The notes beneath the pieces are model-generated. The model did no database searches, was not told the origin of the DNA, and worked only from the letters and a program-made list of their open reading frames with translations. Positions 1-5,055 of a DNA stretch of 5,078 nucleotides are shown here, in pieces (the stretch's first letter is position 1; each line of letters opens with the position of its first letter). The translations under genes and the position numbers were made by a program. Source of the stretch: Anaerolineae bacterium (GTDB taxonomy: Bacteria > Chloroflexota > Anaerolineae > B4-G1); NCBI GenBank assembly GCA_030612185.1, contig JAUWOI010000361.1, positions 1 to 5,078 of the forward strand. The letters are read 5' to 3'.

Positions 1-659
1 CTGACCGCGCTGCCCTTCATAGCCAGCGCCCAGCCCGCTGTGCTCTCAAAGGTGTAGGCCGTAATCGGCAGCGCGGCGTGCCAGAGCACGCTTTTGATGA
101 ACGCCCAGGTGAATCCCACCGGTACTATGGCGTCGTAGGCCCCTTTCAGGGGGAAGATATGCAGGTTGATGGCGAAGATGATGAGCAGCACCAGCGCCGT
201 GACGTAATCAGGGGTGGCGCCGGTGAACGAGGCATAGGCGGTGACGATGGGGTCCAGGATCGTCTTCCGCTTCCAGGCGATAATCATGCCCAGCAACGTG
301 CCGATGCCGAAACTAAGCAGCAGGGAGATCGAGGTCACGAACACTGTCCAGGGGAGGGCCTGGGCAATGACTTTATTGACCGACACCTTGTAGATAGAGG
401 ACTCTCCCAGGTCGCCCTTGAGCACGCTGGAGATGTAGGCGATGTATTGTTCGAGCACCGGCTGGTCGGGGTCGTAACTGTACATCGACTCGACGAAAGC
501 CAGAGCATCCTCGTAGGTCATGGCGTAGGTTTGCATTACCTCCATGGCCCAGGCCTGCATCACGTCACCGGGGGTTTTCCGCACCAGGAAGAAGGTGAGG
601 GTGGCGATGAGGAAGATGGTGATAAGCGCGACGCCTACTCTCTTGGCAATAGTGATCAT
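1..659 (-). CDS. DppB/OppB-type ABC transporter permease, N-terminal part (cut by window edge)
   Basis: This is an inner-membrane subunit of a peptide/nickel/oligosaccharide-type ABC importer, forming half of the channel. The visible 219 codons run off the left edge without a stop; family members are usually 310-340 residues, so about two thirds is present. Residues 8-26 form a first membrane helix, followed by the conserved 'PGD' (30-32), then a periplasmic stretch with 'DPDQPVLEQYIAYISSVLKGDLGES' features (63-87), as in DppB/OppB. Further hydrophobic helices lie at about 104-128 and 150-170. 'WHAALPITAY' (193-202) is the family's conserved 'LP' segment just before the EAA loop, which is cut off. 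The ATG is preceded by AGGAGG with 5-nt spacing, which fixes the start. It follows the binding-protein gene by 151 bp in the same direction and is presumably co-transcribed. The family call is firm; the substrate is not shown by the sequence. Confidence 0.93.
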   Translation of the reverse strand, partial: MITIAKRVGVALITIFLIATLTFFLVRKTPGDVMQAWAMEVMQTYAMTYEDALAFVESMYSYDPDQPVLEQYIAYISSVLKGDLGESSIYKVSVNKVIAQALPWTVFVTSISLLLSFGIGTLLGMIIAWKRKTILDPIVTAYASFTGATPDYVTALVLLIIFAINLHIFPLKGAYDAIVPVGFTWAFIKSVLWHAALPITAYTFESTAGWALAMKGSAV

Positions 660-682
660 CTTTTCCTCCTGACAAAATACAG

Positions 683-729
683 GCGCTCTCCAGCACAACA
701 TCGGTGGCCCCGCCTGCGCTGGAGAGCGC
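683..729 (-). promoter_or_regulatory. Perfect 12-bp stem-loop just upstream of the permease start
   Basis: Arms 683-694 (GCGCTCTCCAGC) and 718-729 are perfect reverse complements around a 23-nt loop. In the transcript the stem ends 12 nt before the AGGAGG of the permease gene. No U-run follows it (the next bases read CTGTATTTTG), so it does not look like a classical intrinsic terminator. It could block 3'-exonuclease decay of the upstream mRNA or affect ribosome loading on the permease. The role is inferred; the pairing is read directly. Confidence 0.6.
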
Positions 730-759
730 GAGCACTTCTCAAACTGACATAGGTAGGAA

Positions 760-797
760 TGTGTCCCCCGCATTCAGCAGGGCTTGCGGGGGACACA
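760..797 (-). promoter_or_regulatory. Perfect 13-bp stem-loop just after the binding-protein stop codon
   Basis: Arms 760-772 and 785-797 (TGTGTCCCCCGCA in transcript sense) pair perfectly around a 12-nt loop. The stem begins 13 nt after the TAG of the binding-protein gene. Only two U residues follow, so full termination is doubtful. Stem-loops in this position between a binding-protein gene and its permease gene are known in other importers (for example malE-malF) to stabilise the upstream message and lower downstream expression; that role here is inference. Confidence 0.6.
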
Positions 798-810
798 CTC
801 GAAAGGACAA

Positions 811-2640
811 CTACTGGGCGGGTTTCAGTAACCCCATGACCATAAACGTTACGTCGGCTCGCTCGGCGCCGCCTGCGCCCAGCGTCCACAATGGATCGTC
901 TACGTCGGGCCAGCCATCCACGTAGGCATAGTTGTGGAACTCCATCAACTTTTTCTCGCAGTAGGGCAACTCGAGCATGTTCTCGTTGACGATCCAGGCT
1001 GCCGTCTCCACTGCCGCCCTCAGTTCAGCTTCATCGAAGGTGGAACCGATGGTCTTGACCAACTCCTCGAGGTCAACCATCTCGCCGTCCGGCCCGGGCA
1101 ACTCGGGCGGGCAGCCGATCCGCTTGCCGGTATCACCAAAGAAGATGCGATCGAAGCCCGGCCACGGATGGGCATAACCCGACCAGGAGGCCGACCAGAG
1201 CAGCGCCACCTCGAATTCCCCGGCCGTCATCTGCGGCCAAAAGATGGCGTTCTCGAGGGGCAGGCACTCGCTGGGGATGCCGAACTCTGTGAGTTGGTTG
1301 GCCAGGTTGTCGCAGGCCAGCACCCAGTCGGAGTAACCGGCCGGACAGTTGACCTCCCACGCCAGCGGCTGGCCAGCCTTCAGCCAGTTGCCGTCGGCGC
1401 CCCTCGTGAAGCCCAGATCTTCGAGCATCGCCGCTGCCTTGTCGACGTCATAGTCGTAGACAGTTAGCCCGTCCAGGAACTCTTTGGAGAGCCAGACGTC
1501 TTCCATAGAGGTCAGGACGTTGTGGGCGTACTTGTCCACGGTGCCGCCGTAGTAGTAGGTGATCTCCCTGAGCTGCACCCGGTCAATGGCGTGGGCGATG
1601 GCCTTGCGGAACGCCACGTCCGAGAAGGGCGCGATGCGCATGTTAAAGCCGATGCCAAACTGCGACAGGTCGGTCGGCAGGGCCAGCTTCATCTGCGGCT
1701 GCCTGGCCATGATGGCCTCAGTGGCATCCTCTCCCGCCGCCGAGTGGGCGCGGTATACCTCTCCAGCCATCAGGTAAGCCCAGATCACCTCGTTGTTGGG
1801 CCAGGGCAAGACCACCAGTTTGTCAAAGTGGACGCTGTCCGCAGCGTAGTGATCGGCGAACTTGTCGAAGAGCATCTCCGAGGCGGTCACTGTGGTCATC
1901 TTGAAGGGACCCGTCCCGATGGGGAACTCGGGCTTGAACTCGGTCAGATCCTCCAGGACCGACTTGTTCGGCTCCTCGCTCGAAGGCACAGTCACATCAA
2001 CCCGGTCGGCCCACTCGCCGTAGAGGTGATAGGGGGCGCAGATGATCTCTCCCGCGATCAACGGCTTGGCCAGGGGGGTGGGTTCCTTCCAGCGGAAGAC
2101 CACCGTGGAATCATCGGGCATCTCGATCCTATCCAGGAGCTTCCAGATGGTCGCGTTCTGGAGATAGCGCAACTGGAAGGTAGACCAGACGTCTTTCGAG
2201 GTGACGGGGGTGCCGTCGTGCCACTTGGCGCCGGGCTGCAGCTTCACGGTGAGGGCCTCCTGGGTCTCCTCGAAGGAAGCGCCCAGACGCATGATCATCT
2301 CCTTCGTGGGCGGGACGAAAACGAACAGTGGCTCGAAGACCCACCAGTGAGCCGAGCCGACGCCGCCGGGAGCGAACTTGCTGCCGTGGTAAGCGGGCGG
2401 CTTGGTCCACCCACCAGCCGTGCGGTACACCGCCGGCCCGGCGGGAGGCGGCGCGGCGGTGACGACCACCTCGACCGGCACCTCGACCTCGACCGGCACC
2501 TCGACATCTTCCTTCTCGGTCACGATGCGGGTGACCTCGACGACCTCTGACGTTGGCGCGGCGCAGGAAGCAACCAGCGACGCCAGCATTACAAACAGGC
2601 CGATGGGGGCCCACAGTCTGCGCAATACCTTGCTATACAT
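811..2640 (-). CDS. Family 5 (DppA/OppA-type) ABC transporter solute-binding lipoprotein
   Basis: This lipid-anchored extracytoplasmic receptor captures the ligand and delivers it to the permease encoded downstream. The 609 residues begin with a lipoprotein signal peptide (basic residues at 7-8, hydrophobic core 11-24, lipobox V-A-S-C with Cys26). A Val/Glu-rich linker (33-60) and 'TAAPPPAG' lead to the binding domain. Family 5 signatures are visible: 'LQPGAKWHDGTPVTSKDV' (134-151), 'GTGPFKM' (242-248), 'NMRIAPFSDVAFRKAIAHAI' (333-352) and the 'AAAMLEDLGF' helix (402-411). Length is normal for the family. The C-terminal lobe is rich in Trp, Tyr and Phe (438-501, for example 'SASWSGYAHPWPGF'), which would suit sugar stacking but does not prove it. 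AGGAGG lies 8 nt upstream of the ATG. The gene follows a LacI-type regulator and precedes a DppB-like permease. Family assignment is strong; the ligand (peptide or oligosaccharide) is undetermined. Confidence 0.95.
   Translation of the reverse strand: MYSKVLRRLWAPIGLFVMLASLVASCAAPTSEVVEVTRIVTEKEDVEVPVEVEVPVEVVVTAAPPPAGPAVYRTAGGWTKPPAYHGSKFAPGGVGSAHWWVFEPLFVFVPPTKEMIMRLGASFEETQEALTVKLQPGAKWHDGTPVTSKDVWSTFQLRYLQNATIWKLLDRIEMPDDSTVVFRWKEPTPLAKPLIAGEIICAPYHLYGEWADRVDVTVPSSEEPNKSVLEDLTEFKPEFPIGTGPFKMTTVTASEMLFDKFADHYAADSVHFDKLVVLPWPNNEVIWAYLMAGEVYRAHSAAGEDATEAIMARQPQMKLALPTDLSQFGIGFNMRIAPFSDVAFRKAIAHAIDRVQLREITYYYGGTVDKYAHNVLTSMEDVWLSKEFLDGLTVYDYDVDKAAAMLEDLGFTRGADGNWLKAGQPLAWEVNCPAGYSDWVLACDNLANQLTEFGIPSECLPLENAIFWPQMTAGEFEVALLWSASWSGYAHPWPGFDRIFFGDTGKRIGCPPELPGPDGEMVDLEELVKTIGSTFDEAELRAAVETAAWIVNENMLELPYCEKKLMEFHNYAYVDGWPDVDDPLWTLGAGGAERADVTFMVMGLLKPAQ
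2468..2505 (-). repeat. Perfect 18-bp tandem repeat in the binding-protein linker
   Basis: Period 18 holds without mismatch over 38 nt (2469-2486 repeated as 2487-2504, plus one base each side). It encodes two copies of the hexapeptide VEVPVE in the linker between lipid anchor and binding domain. Identical DNA copies, rather than only similar peptides, point to recent duplication or slippage. Confidence 0.85.
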
Positions 2641-2871
2641 CGTTCTTTCCTCCTTTTTCTATTACCTATGGGTTACTCAAAGGGTTTACTGACACGCAAT
2701 GATTTGTATCGCCCGATATCGTCCCTCCTTTCATTTCATTGATGGGCTTTCTCGGAAAGTCGCACAGAAGCCTTGTTTAATGGGTAGCAGGCCAATCGCA
2801 TGGCCGTCCTGGGCCGATTTTTTCAGACTCCGCCCAACACGGTTGGGCTAGCACCCCTTTCCGAGAGGTCT
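2641..2871 (-). other. 231-bp intergenic leader between LacI-type regulator and binding-protein gene
   Basis: No gene is seen here. Besides the AGGAGG of the binding-protein gene (2649-2654) it holds a 7-bp hairpin (2832-2848), a 5-bp stem at 2790-2805 (GGCCA/TGGCC), a 10-bp inverted repeat with widely spaced arms (2750-2759 and 2857-2866), and palindromes TATCGCCCGATA (2707-2718) and CGATATCG (2714-2721). A second strong Shine-Dalgarno-like string, AAAGGAGGG on the minus strand (2723-2731), has no ATG, GTG or TTG at a usable distance. I find no convincing -35/-10 pair, so the binding-protein gene may be transcribed by read-through from the regulator or from a non-consensus promoter here. Confidence 0.5.
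2832..2848 (-). terminator. Hairpin after the LacI-type gene, weak terminator candidate
   Basis: GCCCAAC (2832-2838) and GTTGGGC (2842-2848) pair perfectly around a 3-nt loop, 23 nt beyond the stop of the regulator gene. The position suits a terminator, but the transcript continues with GGAGTCTGAAAAAA rather than a U-run, so intrinsic termination is doubtful and partial read-through into the binding-protein gene is likely. Confidence 0.3.
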
Positions 2872-3906
2872 CTAATCTGTAGTCGCGTGACATCCACACG
2901 ATTGGCGGATAACTAACTGAACAGCCAGCCGCATCTGGAGCGGAACCTGGCTATCTCGCTCGATCAGGTCCACTATACGCCGGGCGGCCTGAATACCGAT
3001 CTCGTGCCAGTGGATACGGACTGTAGTAAGTGGAGGTATATGCATTTGAGCCCAGGGCTCGTCGTCGAAGCCTATAACTGCGACCTCGTCGGGAATGGCA
3101 CATCCGGCCTGCTGGCAGGCATGGATGGCACCGACGGCCGTGGCGTCGTTGACCGCCACAATCGCTGTCAAATCGGGATATTCTTCCAAGGCAGTGAGCA
3201 TAGCCTGGCGACCGGTATCAGGGATAGTGTTGGACATGAATACGATGTGTGGCTCAAGCCCGGCCTCGTGCAACGCGCGGCGATAGCCGGCGGCACGCTC
3301 ACGGCTGCTGAGCCAATCTGCTGGGCCGGAGAGAAATACAATGCGCTCGTGGCCGTGTTCGATGAGGTGTTTAACGGCCTGAAAAGCCCCCTTCTCGTTA
3401 TCACACAAGACACAGTCAATGGCTGTTTCGTTGAGCAGGTTGTCCACGAGAACGATGGGGAGGCCCAGGTTTCGCAGTTGGAGGATAAAACGAGGGCTAA
3501 ATGCCGGCCCGTTCAGGATAAGTCCATCCACCCGTCTCTGACGTATCATGTTGGGCACGTTGAGGCTCCTCACCGTTTCCTTGTCCACGTAGGTGGTGAG
3601 CATGTGGTAACCGTGCCTGCTCAGTTCCTCGTCTATGCCTTCGAGGGTGCCGGACGCTACGTTGTTGAGCCTGAGACCGGCGGGTAGAGTAGAGCCGTAT
3701 TTGTAGCCGACGCAGCCGACATTGTACGTGCGTGCGGTAGCCAGGCTGCGGGCCGCTATAGAGGGAGAATAGTTCAACTCCTGTGCGGCCTGTAGCACTC
3801 GTTCACGGGTCTGGGGGCTGATGCCGGGGCGGTCATTGAGAACCCGCGAGACGGTAGAGGGAGAGACACCAACCTTGGCAGCAACATCTTTGATAGTCGT
3901 GGGCAT
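2872..3906 (-). CDS. LacI/GalR-family transcriptional regulator
   Basis: This cytoplasmic DNA-binding protein probably controls the adjacent uptake genes and itself in response to a small ligand, usually a sugar. The 344 residues match the family length. The N-terminal helix-turn-helix (4-24, 'VAAKVGVSPSTVSRVLN') is followed by the hinge helix 'SPSIAARSLAT' (47-57), with Leu55 matching the leucine that in LacI/PurR intercalates into the central CpG step of the operator. The periplasmic-binding-protein-like core shows 'DGLIL' (127-131), 'SSRERAAGYRRAL' (200-212), 'VNDATAVGA' (252-260), 'VIGFDDEPWA' (277-286) and 'PPLTTVR' (291-297), ending in 'RQSCGC'. The ATG has GAGG 7 nt upstream. It has its own strong promoter with an operator-like palindrome beyond it, suggesting autorepression. 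The effector cannot be read from the sequence. Confidence 0.96.
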   Translation of the reverse strand: MPTTIKDVAAKVGVSPSTVSRVLNDRPGISPQTRERVLQAAQELNYSPSIAARSLATARTYNVGCVGYKYGSTLPAGLRLNNVASGTLEGIDEELSRHGYHMLTTYVDKETVRSLNVPNMIRQRRVDGLILNGPAFSPRFILQLRNLGLPIVLVDNLLNETAIDCVLCDNEKGAFQAVKHLIEHGHERIVFLSGPADWLSSRERAAGYRRALHEAGLEPHIVFMSNTIPDTGRQAMLTALEEYPDLTAIVAVNDATAVGAIHACQQAGCAIPDEVAVIGFDDEPWAQMHIPPLTTVRIHWHEIGIQAARRIVDLIERDSQVPLQMRLAVQLVIRQSCGCHATTD

Positions 3907-3935
3907 CTTTGCACCTCACCCCATGCAATTGCTAT

Positions 3936-3947
3936 GCAACCGCTTGC
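3936..3947. promoter_or_regulatory. LacI-type operator candidate, probable autoregulatory site
   Basis: GCAACCGCTTGC is a 12-bp palindrome with one mismatched pair and a central CG, fitting the core AAnCGnTT pattern common to LacI/GalR operators. It lies between the promoter's -10 element and the regulator's start codon, at roughly +6 to +17 of the predicted transcript, where a bound repressor would block transcription. It overlaps a tandem 11-bp repeat (3923-3933 ATGCAATTGCT and 3934-3944 ATGCAACCGCT, 9 of 11 identical), and CTTGCGCAAG (3943-3952) next to it is a perfect palindrome, so several half-sites are packed here. Confidence 0.6.
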
Positions 3948-3959
3948 GCAAGTGTTTAC

Positions 3960-3988
3960 ATTTTATCACAAAAATGATGCTTTGTCAA
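3960..3988 (-). promoter_or_regulatory. Near-consensus sigma-70-type promoter of the LacI-type gene
   Basis: On the minus strand TTGACA (3983-3988) is separated by exactly 17 nt from TAAAAT (3960-3965), and the -10 is preceded by TGA, which gives an extended -10. Transcription would begin near 3953, leaving a leader of about 47 nt before the ATG at 3906. This is the best promoter in the window. Confidence 0.75.
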
Positions 3989-4006
3989 GACCCTGGGGGA
4001 GATGAC

Positions 4007-4046
4007 TGGCTGGTTGGTTGGATGGTTGGATAGATGGATGGTTGGT
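4007..4046. repeat. TGGN tetranucleotide tract
   Basis: Ten consecutive 4-nt units, nine of them TGGN (mostly TGGT and TGGA) and one TAGA, followed by GTGGGGG. It begins 19 bp upstream of the -35 of the regulator promoter. The regularly spaced GG pairs could in principle form a two-layer G-quadruplex on the plus strand. Such tracts are prone to slippage. Confidence 0.7.
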
Positions 4047-4058
4047 GTGGGGGTACTA

Positions 4059-4109
4059 CGCGCTCCTGGGCGGTCTCACCTGGTATATGGCGCAGCCCTG
4101 GGAGCGGCG
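4059..4109 (-). terminator. Imperfect hairpin downstream of the lipoprotein gene
   Basis: CGCTCC (4061-4066) pairs with GGAGCG (4101-4106), then after a small internal loop GGGC (4068-4071) pairs with GCCC (4095-4098); CG/CG at 4059-4060 and 4108-4109 extends the base past one bulged G. It starts 20 nt after the stop of the lipoprotein gene. No U-run follows, so it is only a weak terminator candidate. Confidence 0.3.
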
Positions 4110-4128
4110 TGATGAATTGTGGGACAGA

Positions 4129-4842
4129 TCACTCTGCCGCCCGCTGAGTCAATAGTTCGATCAGAGGATTTAGCAGGATGGTGAATTGCCTCGACCCGCC
4201 GCCAGCCCTGCCGCCAGCGCCGCCGCCAGCGCCGCCGGGCATGCCGCCACCCGCCTGTGCCGTCGCACGCAGGGCTTCCCGTTCCTCCTCGCTCATGTTT
4301 TCCATCTCGGCCCGGCGTGTGGCCATCTCCGGCGGCATCCCCTCGCCACCGGGCGGCATTCCTTCACCGCCGAACTCTGCTTGCCGTGTCGCGCGTGCGT
4401 CAGGGTCTTCACCCGCACCAGGGAAACCACCTCCCATGCCCAGTCCTTGCTCCTCCATCCAGGCCTGCATATCCTCCTGCGTAAGCTGCATGGCAGCGAT
4501 GGCCGCCAATTGCTCCTGGGCCATCGTCCCCTCGATCTGCTTCAGAACGGCGTCCATCTCAGCCTGGGCCGTCACGCCGCCCTGGAGCGCCTGCCAAAGC
4601 GGGAGCAAGGCCGCCGCCTGCTCCGGTGTGACGGCGTGCTCTGTCTCCTCCAGCTGGAACGTACCCAGCGCCAGTTGATTGCTCACGTCCAGTGCATCGG
4701 GGTAGGACGTATCCAGAACCGCGCTGGTGTAGGTTTCGCTGTCATCTGCGTCCGTCGGAGCCGAGGTGTCCTCTTCTCCACCGCACCCAGCCAGTACCGT
4801 AACAGTGATTGCCAAAATCAGTACAACGTGCCAAGATTTCAT
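4129..4842 (-). CDS. Secreted lipoprotein of unknown function with Gly/Met-rich tail
   Basis: I do not recognise a named function. The 237 residues begin with a lipoprotein signal peptide (Lys2, hydrophobic core 5-17, lipobox L-A-G-C with Cys20), so the mature protein should be lipid-anchored outside the cytoplasmic membrane. An acidic, Asp/Ser/Thr-rich linker (23-45) follows. Residues 50-135 look helical, with repeated '(V/L/M)(T/A)xEQ/D' turns: 'VTPEQAAALLPLWQAL', 'MAQEQLAAIAAM' and 'LTQEDMQAWM'. These recall the LTxxQ motifs of Spy/CpxP-type proteins, but only superficially. From 135 on it is low-complexity Gly/Met/Pro with two exact copies of GGEGMPP, a charged helix (176-196) and a poly-Gly segment (198-216), ending in 'ILLNPLIELLTQRAAE'. 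From memory, similar proteins occur in Anaerolineae, some near efflux-transporter genes. GGGAGG lies 5 nt before the ATG. It is probably a separate unit from the uptake locus, because the next gene has its own promoter. Confidence 0.85.
   Translation of the reverse strand: MKSWHVVLILAITVTVLAGCGGEEDTSAPTDADDSETYTSAVLDTSYPDALDVSNQLALGTFQLEETEHAVTPEQAAALLPLWQALQGGVTAQAEMDAVLKQIEGTMAQEQLAAIAAMQLTQEDMQAWMEEQGLGMGGGFPGAGEDPDARATRQAEFGGEGMPPGGEGMPPEMATRRAEMENMSEEEREALRATAQAGGGMPGGAGGGAGGRAGGGSRQFTILLNPLIELLTQRAAE
4199..4234 (-). repeat. 12-bp tandem repeat coding for the poly-Gly/Ala segment
   Basis: CCGCCAGCGCCG occurs twice in direct succession (4211-4222 and 4223-4234), preceded by a diverged copy at 4199-4210. 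It encodes the Gly-Gly-Ala-Gly type repeat near the C-terminus of the lipoprotein. The in-frame 12-bp period lets copy number change without a frameshift. Confidence 0.75.
4330..4371 (-). repeat. 21-bp tandem repeat coding for two GGEGMPP copies
   Basis: Two adjacent 21-nt units (4330-4350 and 4351-4371) each encode GGEGMPP. They differ at five bases, all at third codon positions and all synonymous, so the peptide is kept while the DNA has drifted. Confidence 0.8.
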
Positions 4843-4895
4843 TGCTTCCTCCCTACTTAACCTAACCTGGACGAGCCAGAGCCAAAACAGTCCTT

Positions 4896-4965
4896 ACCAC
4901 AAAGGACACCAAGGACACTAAGAAACCACAGACCCAACCTTTGTGCTCTTTGTGTCCTTCGTGGT
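4896..4965. repeat. Imperfect 23-nt inverted repeat of 'AAGGACAC' type
   Basis: Arms 4896-4918 and 4943-4965 are reverse complements at 19 of 23 positions around a 24-nt loop. The left arm itself contains AAGGACAC twice with a 9-bp period (4902-4909 and 4911-4918). Strings of this 'CCACGAAGGACACAAAG' kind are, from memory, recurrent dispersed intergenic elements in many environmental bacterial genomes. Here it lies 54 bp upstream of the lipoprotein start and could fold in its leader RNA. Mobility is not shown by this single copy. Confidence 0.6.
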
Positions 4966-4987
4966 TCAACCTTTCCAAAATCCTTGT

Positions 4988-5013
4988 TTATTATGCAAGA
5001 ATTCAATCGTCAA
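4988..5013 (-). promoter_or_regulatory. Possible promoter of the lipoprotein gene
   Basis: On the minus strand TTGACG (5008-5013) is followed after only 14 nt by TAATAA (4988-4993) in an A/T-rich stretch. The spacing is shorter than the usual 16-18 nt, so the call is weak. If used, the 'AAGGACAC' inverted repeat would lie in the 5' leader of the lipoprotein mRNA. Confidence 0.25.
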
Positions 5014-5031
5014 GATACTATTCATGGTCTA

Positions 5032-5055
5032 TGCGAATCTACAAATCTGTGAATC
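5032..5055. repeat. Three 8-bp tandem units ending in AATC
   Basis: TGCGAATC is followed directly by TACAAATC and then TGTGAATC, an exact 8-bp period with partly diverged units. It lies in non-coding sequence near the right edge. It looks like another fragment of intergenic repeat; no function is evident. Confidence 0.45.

Noticed and set aside
78..752. Plus-strand reading frame of 224 codons
   Set aside because: It is antisense to the DppB-like permease, which has family motifs, a strong ribosome-binding site and membrane helices; the plus-strand product is low-complexity Gly/Asp/His-rich with no family resemblance.
1522..2550. Plus-strand reading frame of 342 codons
   Set aside because: It lies wholly inside the binding-protein gene on the opposite strand. 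Its His/Asp/Gly/Leu-rich product, including the antisense of the VEVPVE repeat, is typical of a shadow of a G+C-rich gene.
2671..2733. 22-codon minus-strand reading frame starting at an ATG near the orphan Shine-Dalgarno
   Set aside because: The GGAGG lies inside the frame rather than ahead of the ATG, and the peptide has no recognisable features, so a leader peptide cannot be supported.
3004..3687. Plus-strand reading frame of 227 codons
   Set aside because: It is antisense to the LacI-type gene, which is complete and has every expected motif; no ribosome-binding site or recognisable domain supports it.
4199..4372. Short regular repeats considered as a CRISPR array
   Set aside because: Units are 12 or 21 bp, adjacent with no spacers, in frame and coding for a low-complexity protein segment.
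4186..4860. Plus-strand reading frames of 224 and 166 codons over the small lipoprotein
   Set aside because: They are Pro/Ser/Ala- or Arg/His-rich antisense products of the Gly-rich tail. The minus-strand frame has a signal peptide, lipobox and GGGAGG ribosome-binding site.
4896..4965. Inverted repeat considered as an insertion-sequence end or intrinsic terminator
   Set aside because: There is no transposase, no target duplication and no partner end in the window, and no U-run follows either orientation of the stem.
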